In this document: positions 49,165 to 61,100 of the stretch, piece after piece
Position numbering within the stretch: the stretch's first letter is position 1
Layout of the letters: each line of letters opens with the position of its first letter
Origin: Puffinus mauretanicus
Taxonomy: Eukaryota; Chordata; Aves; Procellariiformes; Procellariidae
Length of the DNA stretch: 64,000 nt
NCBI GenBank assembly: GCA_023333565.1
Contig: JAJKFH010000948.1
Span: 5,096,001-5,160,000, forward strand
Reading direction: 5' to 3'
Position numbers and translations under genes: made by a program
The notes under the pieces: model-generated
What the model saw: the letters and a program-made list of their open reading frames with translations, nothing else
The model's database searches: none
Told to the model about the DNA's origin: nothing

Positions 49165-49177
49165 CACCATCTACTGG
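49165..49177 (-). promoter_or_regulatory. CTCF-like core motif
   Basis: The minus strand reads CCAGTAGATGGTG, matching the recalled CTCF core CCASYAGRKGGCR at 12 of 13 positions (T for C in GGC). Binding cannot be inferred from one core match. Confidence 0.35.
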
Positions 49178-49255
49178 CAACAAATTATTTATATGTGTAT
49201 GTAGATATAAAGCATTTTTCTATTCCTGAACCTAACAAAATTAATCTTTAAAGAA

Positions 49256-49270
49256 TTTTTTTTTTTTTTT
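49256..49270. repeat. T15 homopolymer
   Basis: Fifteen consecutive T residues. The sequence that follows (AGAATACCTGC...) is not a retrocopied gene I recognise, so it is not clearly an antisense poly(A) tail. Confidence 0.9.
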
Positions 49271-49385
49271 AGAATACCTGCAATTAGGTGTCTATTCAGA
49301 TGATTGCATGGTAATAGCTACATTTCTGGCCTGGAAGGGAAAAAATAACTAGATGTTTAAAATATATTCTTTTAAATTAATATAA

Positions 49386-49450
49386 ACACACACACATAAT
49401 TTAGCACACATGATTTGTATATAAATACACATACGAACACACACATATAT
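49386..49450. repeat. imperfect CA/TA dinucleotide repeat
   Basis: Several short (CA)n and (TA)n blocks, such as ACACACACACATA and ACACACACATATAT, are separated by unique bases. It is a decayed microsatellite. Confidence 0.8.
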
Positions 49451-50181
49451 TAATGATAATCTTGGTTTTAAATCATCTGCTCTTTATTTTTATCCTAGGA
49501 AAGCCTAAGAAAAAAAAAAAACAACACTAAACTTAATCCCACAGTAATAACTTCAGCTAATGCAGCACGAATATGTTTTATTGATATTCTGAAAATCTCT
49601 TATCTACAGAAAGACTCTGAAGAGGGAGATATTTTGAACTACGAATTTTATTTGGACAAGTAGTTGGTACATATACATCTCAGGAAGAGCTGGAGAGGAG
49701 TTTTCCAATCAGAATGATTTTGTAAGAAATGCACGTTCCACAAGCTCAGGATGTTCTGAAGGAAGCTTTGATTTTCTTCTAAGCTTTATACCTTCTGTGA
49801 ATAAAAAGCACAAGGAATCTATTGTCTTTCATTTTCTTCTGATCCAAATCATACTATTTCATGCCATTCAATTAGCGTGGTTTAACATCAAACTGATTTC
49901 ATCAGTTATACTTCATTATATCATAGGAGTGGTTAAGATTGGATTTGATGATGTTTGGGGTCTGTTTATTCTCTGTTGCTATTGTTTCACTCTGCGGGCA
50001 GTTTGTTTAAAAAGAACCATTTTTGTTTTAACAGTAGTTATATACAAGAGGTTTAGTCCAATTTAACTAACGGTAAAGGTAGAAAAGGCTCTCATTTAGA
50101 TCCTATGCTTTCTAGAAAAGATGAAGTTTGCACAGAATGAGGACTTCCTTCACTTTTAATTTCTTGCATAAGAAAGACTGT

Positions 50182-50497
50182 CAGCGCTATGTCCATACTA
50201 CACTAGTTAATTAAGTGTGCCCAGGAACTTTCCCTAAGTACAAGTAGCATGGAATAGCTTGGATCTATGATAATAAATTCTTTTAGTCTCCACCACAGGG
50301 ATTGCTGCAGGCAAGCTGGGCATTAGGAATGGCCCTTGGAGTGATGTAAACCCTGAGCTGTGTCATGAAACTTTTTGATATTACCTAATTTACACTTAGG
50401 GAACATGGGAATAGTTTAATGGAATAGGCAATCACATTCCAGTGCCTAGAAATGCTCGTTGACTCTGATTAATCTACTAGTATAGACACAGCCTTAG
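50182..50497. mobile_element. non-autonomous DNA transposon (MITE-like), hAT-like ends
   Basis: Imperfect terminal inverted repeats flank about 315 bp. The left end reads CGCTATGTCCATACTACACT then AGTTAAT; the right end, reverse-complemented, reads GGCTGTGTCTATACTAGTAG then ATTAAT. Subterminal arms also pair: TTCCCTAAGT at 50230-50239 with ACTTAGGGAA at 50394-50403. Ends of the type GGCYGTGTCTAYACTA are reminiscent of hAT-type non-autonomous elements of turtles, crocodilians and birds. No transposase is encoded and no clear 8-bp target duplication survives, so the element is old. Exact ends are uncertain by several bases. Confidence 0.6.
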
Positions 50498-52201
50498 AGG
50501 ATTAAAAAGTGAACCTAATCCTAGAGACAGGCTAATCAAGATGTATTTCCCAAACCTGCATATTATGCTGTGGGAAACCTGGAACCTCACATAAGGTGCA
50601 CTGATTGTCTCATTTGAGGCACATAGTGGGAGATCTACAGGGATGTTATTCAGTGATAAGGAAAAATTGCATCATTGTGCTTGACATAATTGATATGTAT
50701 ATGCCAATCATCAAACTAATTCAGAGCAGTAACCCTGAACTGTATAAATATGTATCACAGAAGAGATACGTTCATGGATATTCTCCTGATATTCACCACC
50801 AGCTAAACTGTGAGCTTCAAGCTATTTCAGAATATCATCTATCACCAAGAAGTAATAAAGCATATAAAAAAAAATCGTGTTAAAATTCTGGTAATAAAAC
50901 ACTGGTTTAATTAAATACGTTTACACATTTTTTAATGGGTAATAGCACTAAAATATCCATAACCTTAACTTTAACAAAATAATCCTATGCATTTTAACAG
51001 AATATCCAATCCAGAACAATAAAGGCCACAGTTTGGAAGTAAAATCCATGCAGCACAGTGGCACCATAACCATTGCCTAGCTTTCTCAACATTTGCTTCT
51101 GGATTAAGTCAGTGTTTCCAAAGCAAAGATTAAGTTTCCATCCTAAATGCCAGTTATCTTCTGAACCCTAAAAGGCTTCCATGTACAAGGACATTTGGAC
51201 TATCCCCACGTTACCCTAACAGCTGCAGTCTTACAGCTATTCTTCCACTCTGAACTGAGATAATGTGTTAAGCTTACATCCTCTCCTGGCATACTGTCCT
51301 CACTCAGTATATTCCTCATAATATGTCCTCCTCACAATTCTCCTCAACATAAAATATTCCTTTAAGCAAAATATTTTGTTGGTCTAAAAAGCCATTTAGT
51401 TATACTGCATTATACGGGATGAATGAAAATGCGTTGTTAAAAAAGCTACCAAGCTTTAGCAGTGGATTTCTATACAGTTCTACTACTTGTGCCAAATGTA
51501 ATTAAGACCCTCTATTTTCAATTTTAAGTGTAAGAAAGGAAAACACAAATGGAGGTACTTATTTTATATCGTACCATACCTTTCTCAATTAGCTAGTGAG
51601 AATAAATCTTTGTCAGACTGATGGTTCTTCTAAAGATTCCCTTTCCATGCTTTCACATAAGATTCTGTGTGTGCTTTTAAATTCATTTGTGCATGCACCG
51701 CAAAGCTCTGAAAAGGCATATCTTAAAAATTGCAATAGAAAATAGAAAACACATTAGATACTCTTGAACTTTTACCTTGAGCAGTTTTCTTCAATTTGCA
51801 TAAAAATGTATTTCTTTAAAGGCCAAGAAGAAACTGGAACATGAAGATACACATTCTAAAAACAGGCATGCTTAATGCTGACTTTAAGGAGTATTTTAGC
51901 TAGATAAAAGGTTTCAAGCTCACGAAGAACTAAATGGAATATTAAGGGCAAGTGCCACAGTAAGTGTAATACATACAAGAAGCAGAAAGCAAGGAGAATT
52001 ATTTTTATGAAAGTTTAACCTTCTAAATTCCCTCAAAATGTTAGTGTAGCATTGCAAACCTTTTAATTTTAAAACTTATTTTCCCACTTTTCTTTCAAAA
52101 TTTCTAAGTGAAGAAGCAGAGTTTCTGTGTACATGAAAAATTAAAAACAAATGAGAAGTCCCCCACCTGCACCCCAGGGGTAGCATTGCCTTAGCTAATA
52201 A

Positions 52202-52259
52202 AGTCTTCTGATGCTCAGGCATCTTGACAAGGATCGAGATGTTCGAGCATCAAGAGGCT
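52202..52259 (+). other. long imperfect hairpin (58 nt, 26-position stem)
   Basis: Arm 52202-52227 pairs with arm 52234-52259 around the loop CAAGGA. Transcribed from plus, 19 positions are Watson-Crick, five are G-U wobbles, and two are mismatches (52208 with 52253; 52217 with 52244). The core, TGATGCTCAGGCATCTTGA against TCGAGATGTTCGAGCATCA, is 18 of 19 paired. Size and continuity resemble a microRNA precursor, but the stem is shorter than a typical 33-35 bp precursor. All seven imperfect positions are transition-type differences, which also fits a decaying inverted repeat. No promoter or expression evidence is visible. Confidence 0.55.
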
Positions 52260-53834
52260 AAGTTCTACTTGGAATCCTACTGCTTGTCAAAATGATGCAG
52301 GCTACTCCCAGCTCTTCCTTGCTCTTTCTTAATCTACGTATTGCTACCTCCACTTGGACTGAAGAGTTTCTGGAGATACTAGATTTCTGTGGATTGCCAC
52401 TGTATAAATAATTTCTGGGGAGTTTCAGACATGAACATTAAAAAAAAAAAAAAGTGTTACCTGTAAGAAATTACTGCAAAATTCAATATTACTTGAAAAA
52501 ACAGTATCTTAGATACAAAATCCTCAGGTAGCTTCATAAAACAATGGTACAGGCATATATTGTTAAAAAGGAGCATCTAACTACTTTTTGTAAGACTGCC
52601 TGCAGAAGAGTCAATACAGGAATCACAATAAACAACAGTTACGTTACACCAACTTGTGCTCACAACATTGTTAAGCTATGCTTAAATCAAAATCACAGTA
52701 TTGGGGGTTTCAATAAGGTGACGAAAGCTAGTAGCTGTTTAGAATAAGAAAATTAAACAATACAATGCCAGATGCATGGAAACTGCAGGTCAAGATGTAG
52801 TAACAAGATGTACAATGCAGAGTGCCCCTTAGCCTCCCAGGGTAGTGACATTAGAAATTAACCTATCACCAGCAATTGTCTTGCTGCTGTAAGCTGGCAA
52901 TAGCTTTGTGTAAGTTTATCTTGGTACTGTGCTGTTGGGTGCAGAATGTGCTTAGGTAAAGGATAAAAACTATCTTCTAAATTGCAAAAATGTAAACCTG
53001 CCAGAGAAGAGAGATCTTTCTTTCCATTCTAATGTATTACTTAAAATACAATTACTCTCAGGCTTGCAAATCAGCTAGAGGGCATCTCAGATTATTACAT
53101 GGGAAATCAAGGTTTGTGCTCCACAATAAAAATAAGTATATTAGACTAATGATCATCCTAAAACCAGATTTTTTTTATTATTTGGTTTAGTGACTAGTCT
53201 AATTTTGCATAACATGAAGTTCAAATTTATTTCTTTGATCTACAGGGCTGTTATCTAATCACAGAAGCTGGGTATGGAACAAGCTTATTAGCTAGTCTGG
53301 TCAATTTGTTTGTAGACACAGGACAGTTCCCCATAGCTTTTCTCACTATTATGCAGCACTTAGATCCAAATCAAAGGGCTTTCATTATATTCATGACATA
53401 GATTATCTCTTAACATTACAAATTTTCCCTGATACTCATCCTCTCCTTATTTTCATCTCTCTCTATCCTGTAACAAACTCTGTACCTAACTTAATTTTCT
53501 TTGCTTCAGGGTTTGAAAGCTACTTAGCAAAACTAGCTGTTCTCAGTCAAATGTTGCTGATACTATCTGTAACCAAATTTCTCTGCTATAGAGAGCCTTA
53601 TACATTTTGGACTGAAATTTGTCATAGTTAGGAGTGGATTTGAAAGTACTTTAAGCCCTTAACTCCATTAGAAAACCAGGTCAGTTAGAGGCCTAATTAA
53701 CTTTGATGATTTGTACCTTAGATCTTAGGAATGCAACTCTTTCTAAAGGGCAAACATAGAACTTGAAAGTTTTTTACTGAAGCCTGTCACATTCCAGATG
53801 TACAGAATGAATTTTTTTGAGCAACCACAAATAT

Positions 53835-53870
53835 CCAATATTTGGTAATATCCAATATCCAAATATCAGG
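53835..53870. repeat. short inverted and direct repeats (CCAATAT motif)
   Basis: CCAATATTTGG at 53835-53845 can pair with CCAAATATCAGG at 53859-53870, with a further CCAATAT between them. The segment is AT-rich, so stability is low and the origin may be simple slippage. Confidence 0.6.
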
Positions 53871-54780
53871 TAACATTTTTTTAATGAAACCTTACATGTA
53901 AAGGTAAGTAAGAAGGAAACCACTGCTATATGTCAATTTAAGGAGGCGAAAAACACAGTGTACATTTATAATACGTGGATTTACATGAGTTAGGAAGGAA
54001 AAGAACTGAATTCACATTCTGGGTGTGTTTGTTGAACAACTCCCCACCACAAGTACAGCTACTGTTTAAACACCCTAAGTTTTATAATAACCATCAAGTT
54101 GAACTGTCTTTATTAGCACATTAATGTATAAGGCTTAAGAGAATGCAGGATTTTTGGCAACACTTAGAAAAGAATTAGAAAATAAGGCTCACTTAAGAGA
54201 CGTGGAGGTGCAGGACTTTACCGTTGGTGAGGTACCGGGAATCTAAAATGCCTGACAAATATGCAGGAAGGTCACAAGTAAGTGAGTCAATCCTGAATAA
54301 ATGAAAGCACATGCAATCCCACCATGTACTAAGCAAGACAGAGGAGATGGAACAAATATTTATACAACTTATCTATCCTTTTGATGGAAACTAATTTGCT
54401 TACTGTAAACCAGATGATTGAATAGAACAACCTAGGGAAATTTCTTTGAGAAACCTCATATGTAAAGTACATAGCACTAACCAACAATCAATTAATCCTG
54501 CAATATGAACCATAAGACATCAAATCTGCATTTGATGCATTTGAAAATAATAACAAATCTTTCAAACAAAGCAAGTGCAATGGCAGTATGAGGAAAAAAA
54601 TCAGAGCTCGAAATGCAACAATTTAATACAGATTCAGTACAAGTAAATCTGGCAAAATAGTTAATATGTGGGTTTATCATTGCATTACATATTAGACCTC
54701 AGAAGTTAAATTTAAGCTAGACATAAACAATACCTAGTATATCATATAAATTTTAAGGGAAAAATATGGGGGATTGGTAC

Positions 54781-54897
54781 TCAGGAGGGAGGAAAGAGGG
54801 AAGGGAGGATAGAAGAAAGGGTGGAGGAGTGGATGAGAAGGAGGAGGGAAGGGCAGCGAGAGAAGGAGGGAGGGACTAAGACAAAAGAAGGAAGACA
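54781..54897. repeat. polypurine (GGA/GAA) tract
   Basis: About 115 bases are almost purely A and G on the plus strand, with repeated GGGAGG, GAAGGAGG and AGAAAGG blocks and only occasional C or T. Such tracts can form triplex (H-DNA) structures and replication pause sites. It lies 100 bases upstream of a CR1 insertion. Confidence 0.9.
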
Positions 54898-55004
54898 CCA
54901 ACACTAAAGAAATAGCCCTCTCTTTTTCTAATGGGGATAAAAGAAAATACTGTCAAGATATCTGTGAAATATATTTCCCATTTTTCATTATATACTGCCA
55001 TAAT

Positions 55005-55428
55005 CTGGAGCACAAGTCTTATGAGGAGCGGCTGAGGGAACTGGGGTTGTTTAGCCTGGAGAAGAGGAGGCTGAGGGGAGACCTCATCGCACTCTACAAC
55101 TACCTGAAAGGAGGTTGTAGTGAGGTGGGTATTGGTCTCTTCTCCCATGTAACTAGCGATAGGACGAGAGGAAATGGCCTCAAGTTACACCAGGGGAGGT
55201 TTAGATTGGACATGAGGAAAAATTTCTTTACTGAAAGGGTGGTCAGGCCTTGGAAGAGGCTGCCCAGGGAAGTGGTTGAGTCACCATCCCTGGAAGTATT
55301 TAAAAGACGTGTTGATGAGGCCCTTAGGGACATGGTGTAGGGGGCATGGTGTGTTGGATTGACGGTTGGACACGATGATCTTAGAGGTCTTTTCCAACCT
55401 TATTGATTCTATGATTCTATGATTCTAT
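55005..55428 (+). mobile_element. CR1 LINE, 3' fragment (about 425 bp)
   Basis: It starts in the last part of ORF2 (CTGGAGCACAAGTCTTATGA, encoding [14 protein letters not shown] residues), runs through the end of the coding region and the 3' UTR, and ends with GATGATCTTAGAGGTCTTTT and about three ATTCTATG octamers. From 55200 on it is nearly identical to 17070 onward in the larger copy, so both come from one subfamily. It has no intact gene; the open frames across it (for example 55047-55340) are coincidental. Confidence 0.96.
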
Positions 55429-56421
55429 AATCCATAACCCAGCTTTCTGGGCATGAATCAACACTTCTACAGTACGTGCACTGGTCTATGACTGAGGCAA
55501 CGAGCCTGTGTCCTGCTTCATGACCTCTAACAGGTTTGTGCTTCTTGACAAAGCTTTAGAAACTATGAAGTTGCCCACACACGTGCACAGTGAGCACGAG
55601 CAATCTTACTGATGACTTGGCTCCTAGGCTGTGGCATGTTTACCAATGACTGTGACTGGACCTCCCCCAAAAGACTGAAAGGTTCCTAAAACACAAAAGC
55701 CCAAAAGCTTATTTGAATAAAAAATTGTAAACTTTTAAATAGAGGAAAGTCTAAGCAGCGTGGGAAAACAGAGGAGGGTTGACAAGCAGCCTTAGATGGG
55801 AGGCCTTTTTTCCAGCTAACTCAGATCTTTTTTTCTGAGCTGCAGCCAACTTGGGATCATTCCTACCATCTCCAATGTTGCCGGCTCTTGGTTCCCAGCC
55901 TGCAGCAGTTTCTCAATACGCATGAGGTGCGGGCTTCCCACTGCAGGCTGAAATTCTCCTCTAGCCTTAACCTCTAATCTCTTAAGCCTTTTCCACCCTG
56001 AGCAAGTTCAGTAGCTTCCAAAAAGAAAAAGCAACTTCCCACCTCCTTCCAGAGGGTTTTACCACACTCTCTCAAATGAACAGAGGCAAACAAAATCAAA
56101 GGGGTAATGGGACAGTAACCCATCTTAGCATGATTCCATGCACTATATACCCTTGCATAGCATCTATTTGCAATTAAACTGCTCAGTTGGAGCAATATCT
56201 ATTCTTGGTAGATCCACATAATTCTTTAGTACTGCATTTCCTTGTTACTGTGTGCCAAAATGCAACGGACTATGTCATGTAAATTCAAATTCTTTTCCCA
56301 TTACACTTTCTGCTTCCCCTATTCAGTACATCACACTAAGTGACATTCTTTTCCTGCACTACAGCATTGCTAAACATCCACAATTATAGCACCCACAATT
56401 GCTGTGATTCCATTTCACAGA
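55429..56421. other. non-coding DNA, no gene seen
   Basis: Moderately GC-richer than most of the window, with open frames of at most about 73 codons and no recognised domain or repeat. It separates the CR1 fragment from the LTR fragment at 56.4 kb. Confidence 0.6.
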
Positions 56422-56645
56422 TGTGCTGGTTTTGGCTGGCATAGAGTTAATTTTCTTCATAGTAGCTAGTATGGGGCTGTGTTTTGCATTTGTGCTGAAA
56501 ACAGTGTTGATAACACAGAGATGTTTTACACAGAGTCAAGGCCTTTTCTGCTTCTCACACCACCCCACCAGCGAGTAGGCTGGGGATGCACAAGAAGTTG
56601 GAAGGGGACACAGCTAGGACACAGCTTGGAAAAAGATATCTTGTC
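56422..56645 (+). mobile_element. 5' part of an avian ERV LTR, related subfamily
   Basis: It begins TGTGCTGGTTTTGGCTGGCA and continues with a 'tagagttaattttcttcatagtagctagtatggggctgtg' type segment, then GTGTTGATAACACAGAGATG. This parallels the opening of the 29.3- and 34.8-kb LTRs, but with the differences of a sister subfamily (TGTGCTGGTTTTGGC instead of TGTCCTGGTTTCAGC). Similarity fades after about 56645, and no matching 3' LTR end or target duplication follows, so it is truncated or very diverged. Confidence 0.85.
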
Positions 56646-59600
56646 CAGACAACAAACTGAGCCTGCATATCAGAGCCTGTGTAAATGGCCCTGTCCTGGT
56701 CAGACTACATGCAGCAGTACCAAGCAGCAAACACTGCCTTGCAGGCAGCTTAGCTTTACCTTAGTGAAAGAGCGCTTGGTCAAGTACGCACAAGTCTCAG
56801 CTGTAAGGCAAAGGTGGTGAGTACTGGTATGTGCTAGGTGAGAGAGATGGGGCACACTACTCTGCTCACAGCTCCAACAAGCAGCTGATCTGCTCAGCAC
56901 TGCTGGAATAGACCAGCATGACACCACTGATACTGGTCTCAGACGGCAGGACTATCTCCCAGCACAAGGTTCCTCCTTTTCCTGGCTCTCATGGGGAAAC
57001 AGTATCAGTGGTGGAGAAGAGTGCAGAGAGGCTGGTGTCTGCTAGCAGTGGAATGGAAGAGGGGCATTTCCAGTCAGGCCCTGGCCTCAGTTAGCAGTGC
57101 TGCTAGTGTTCATGGGTTGAAACCCAGTTGCTCCAGCGCTGCTCTTCTCCTTTGTTCCTGTGAAGGTCACACGGCGAGCTGCAGTCTCAGCTAGAGCCAT
57201 GCCACTAGCAATGTCCTCCCAGGGCCAGAGCAGCAGTGTAGCACCAGTACACGTGAACTGGAGCTTGCTTGTCAGCTGAGAAGATGCCGGCAATACCTTC
57301 CACCCTGCCTTCAGCACGATTTTGTCCACGCTGCAAATAACTTCTGACCCTATCCTTCCTGGTGTAAGCAAGCTCAAACGGAAGCAAGTGGCTGCACAAA
57401 ACCTGAATGCCCCCTGACTCCAGAGAGATTTACCACTGTATTTCTTGTTAAAGAAATATACCAGTCACCAGGCATCATAACAGATTTAATCAGGTTATAC
57501 CCCATTCCTGCTCCTCACCCTGAAACTGTGGTTTCTATGTCATCGTATCCTCAAGGCTTAGTCGGATAACACAAGTATTTCTAGTGGTGATTAAAGCTTT
57601 TTATAAGGCATCAGCATGACTCACAGTTATAAATCCTATTACCCTTCAGTGAGAGATAAACATCTGTGCACCCACAGCCCCTTTTGAAAACATGCAGTTT
57701 ACACTTTTCAAAATGTAACCCACAATACAAGCTTAAATCACAGCAATTCATTTCAAAGCACCAGTTTTGAGCTTGATGGAGGGAACTTGCTTTTCAAACC
57801 ACATGACCATTTTTACTCACTAGAAGAACTGGCCAAAAAAATTTAAACTTATTTATTGCTACAAATGCCATTGTGACAAAAAACTTACACACTGCAGAAA
57901 CATGAAATTCAATAACCAAATTGGTAGAAAGGTTTCTTGATTTCTCCATGACATTCTGGAGAGAACTGCATACCACACCACTGCCTACTAGCATTGAAAC
58001 ATGAATAATGTTTAAGTTTACATCATTGTCCTGAATCAATAGAATACCTCATTTTTCTTTCACAGAAATTTGAGAATACCTTACTCCTCATTTCCCTCCA
58101 GCATTTATTTTTCATTTTAATCAAAAAATCTTTTGCAAAACTACTGGTTCCAGCAAGTCCTACTAAGAAATGAAAATCAGAATTATAAATCTCATAGACT
58201 GTATGAAAATTTATTAGAATTTTCTATTTCTCTAGGAGAAGAATAAAGTGAAATACATGTCATACATGTGGTATGCTGCATCAGAAAAAAAGTGATCTTA
58301 CAGACATTTAAGACATTTCTAATTGAAGAATAACGCACAAAACTAACAATATAATGAAACACTTAGAGCAAATTCCAAATCTGTAGCAGATGACTTCATT
58401 CTTTTGGTTTTTTCCTTATAATTCTTGAGATCCTCTCATTCTCTCAGACTGTCTTATAAGCTCTAATTGATTGTGTAGGCACTCAAATGTTAAGAGAGAT
58501 GCAGGGCAATTCCTTCTAGAAGAGGTGTACATAACAGCAAAAGTGAGTTTGCTGCTTTGATTGAACTAATGTTGTAGATGCACAGCTATTGCCTTTGGCA
58601 AACAAACAGCACAAGCAGATAAAAAGCATTACATGGTGCCAAAACATGAATCAGGATTTTTCTAAGAAGTATAACAACATTTTAGGTCTGCTTATGATCC
58701 AAGGAAATTCAATATAAACCTCCTATTAACTTCAACAGGATAAGAAACAATTCCTTAATTAGCAAAATCATATTCATGTCTAATATTTGAGCTAAACACT
58801 TCCACCGTTGCCTCCAGCTAAATTAGCTACCAGTACAATACTGTTAATATTCCTCATGAATTGCATAATTGGAGAATCCAAGTGCATTTGTGTATTAAAA
58901 TTGAAACTTAGATAATATAAAAAAAAAAACCTTTCAGTAAAAAAAAAACTTTCAGTAAATAATATCAATTTTAAAGTCACCTATGCAAAATATTCAGTGT
59001 TCAAACACTTGCTCTTTTTGTTATAGCACTAGTTGACAGAACAATAGCAAACATTGTAAAATTTAAGTAATGTAACTGGAAGTATTATGTTGGAGTTTTG
59101 TGAGTCAAGTGTACATGGCAAAATTTTCAGTATGAATTTCATTATAACTTTTAATGACAAATCACGCTGAGAAATAACTGTGACAGAATGAAGGTGTTGA
59201 AAGATACTGTTCTACCTGGGAAGGCAGTAAAAAGGTAGAGGCAGTGAGTCAACATTAACATGTGTTAATGATGTGTAAGACTACAAAAAAACTAGGCATA
59301 ACAGATACAACAGAATCCAGATATGACAACATCATTTTGGAGAAGGATAATCAGGAATAACGTGCTAACGCAACAGTGGAAATCTCTACAGAATCTTAGA
59401 ATCAGACTGGAATATGATCTGAGAGTGCTTATGTTATCAGAGAGGCTAATATTGGAATTGCCTCATGAGAGATTAAATTCCCAAGTTACTAGTGGAATTT
59501 GCTCACCAGTTTATCACAGGACTAAATTCCTTGAAAGATGCAATAACTAATAGTTCTGAAATTGTCCTTGTCTATATTTTTAGCATGACTTTGACAAAAA

Positions 59601-61084
59601 ATTAATACATTCTGGAAGGACAGGTCATGGAATTGAACCTGTAGTTGTGACTTGAGTCCATGAAAAAAAACCCAACAAGTGGAATTAGCCCTGTAGCCAA
59701 GGCTCTCCATTTCATACCACAAGGTGAAAAACTAGGGAACCAAGTCAGTGAAGTGAGCTGAACAGAGAAAGAAAGGGACTTCAGAAGTTAAGGAAGTCAA
59801 AGCCAAGAAATGTTTGCCCTTTTTCTTAGCTTTTTATTAACAGATAGGAACAAAACTGCTTGGTTAGCATGGCTGCTGGTGGAGGAGGTGCAAACAATCT
59901 ATAAACTTCTGACAGCAAACACTCGAAGTAAACTACTCCCAAACAAAAGTGTTAGTCTGAAATTGATTCACACAGAAAAGATGAATTTGCCAGTCTGCAC
60001 CAGCAAATAGAATCTCTTCCCAGTATCACTGTCAGATAATAAAAACCATGTAATGAAACCTGAACTGGGAGAAGTATAGGAAGAACTGTAATGTGAGCTT
60101 TTGGAGTCTTTTATGTAAATAAAAATATTTCCATTAGGCACACATTTGGGGAAGTCTAATATATTTTGAACTGTTCTCCATCTGCGGTCCTCACAGCCCA
60201 GTGGTGTCTGACAGGTAATTTCACTGACTCCTCACTGGCTCTTTACAGATCTGGCCAGCTGGCTGAAACTACACGTTATACTTTCCATGAGGTATCAAGT
60301 ACTACCCATGTTTTTTGAGCACATAAGCTATACTCTCTGCTCCTGTCTCTGACAGTGAACTTTCATCTGTCCAGGGACTCTGAAAGACATAATTTGGTCC
60401 TCTGTTTATTCCTAGTACATCTGGTTAATATGTCAAAATAATTCTACAACAATATTTTTGAATGTCTAACATTTCCCTTTGCTGTAGTATGCCAAAATAT
60501 TCCTTCTTCCAATGTTTTTAAATAGTCTATATATCTGGGGGAAATAGATTAATATCTGATTTTGACTGCTCTTTTTTGTCTTGTTCTGCTGACATTATTT
60601 TTTTTCCTCTTAAAACTTCCAGTAATCTCAAACTCTGCCAGTTGTCTCTGGCTAGTAGGCTAGTATTTAATTTTTGAACATTCACAAGCTAATATTGGTT
60701 TTTTTGTTTTACTTTAACTTATTTCAAACATGAGAAAGTATGGCTTTATTATTTTTACTTTGCCATCCTGTATCTTATCAAAAACATACAGTAGACTGAT
60801 AGATGCAATGATGTTGCAGCTACATGTCCCCAGGTTCAGCCAGTAGTGAGGTTGAGAGCAAATATATGCAAGCATGAACATGACATACTTTACATATGTG
60901 GATACACGTACATACATGGCTGGGCACACAGATAACACAGGCAGAGAGTATTACCTTATCAGAACCCAGTGAAAAAAAACCTAGCACTCCCACAAACGTT
61001 AACAGCACAGACGGGCCAGTCTTGTTCCTCCTCTCGTCTATTCAGTACTGAAGTCAGCTAATGAAATATACACACAAAAATAAA
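56646..61084. other. non-coding DNA, no gene seen; GC-richer first part
   Basis: The first 750 bases (to about 57400) are less AT-rich and hold overlapping open frames on both strands (up to 113 codons). None shows a retroviral or host domain I can name; it may be degraded internal or LTR sequence of the adjacent ERV. From 57.4 kb the sequence is AT-rich and unique-looking. A short stretch at 58721-58740 (TCCTATTAACTTCAACAGGA) resembles the palindromic core of an ancient amniote repeat. Confidence 0.55.
58918..58957. repeat. duplicated A-rich unit, 18-bp period
   Basis: An A-run plus CTTTCAGTA occurs twice (CTTTCAGTA at 58931 and 58949). It is a local slippage duplication within A-rich DNA. 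Confidence 0.9.
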
Positions 61085-61100
61085 CAGATATTATGCCTCA

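Larger units (their letters stand above)
48356..50181. other. non-coding DNA, no gene seen
   Basis: AT-rich sequence with open frames of at most 112 codons (48825-49163) and no recognised domain. It contains a C/T-rich stretch at about 48590-48800, a T15 run at 49256-49270 and imperfect CA/TA repeats near 49386-49450. No RNA gene or known transposon is recognised. Confidence 0.6.
50498..55004. other. AT-rich non-coding DNA, no gene seen
   Basis: Open frames reach at most about 92 codons (50605-50883) without recognisable domains. The hairpins at 52.2 and 53.8 kb and the purine tract at 54.8 kb are listed separately. A run of 13 A residues lies at about 52441-52453. The rest looks like unique DNA. 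Confidence 0.65.

Noticed and set aside
52202..52259. Calling the hairpin a microRNA gene
   Set aside because: Stem is shorter than a normal precursor and there is no expression or conservation evidence; kept as a structure only.
55047..55340. 97-codon plus and 77-codon minus frames
   Set aside because: They cover the end of ORF2 and the 3' UTR of CR1; a shadow of the same type occurs at 16977-17210 in the other copy.
56646..57400. Internal gag/pol of the provirus next to the 56.4-kb LTR
   Set aside because: No retroviral protein motif is visible in any frame, and no 3' LTR follows.
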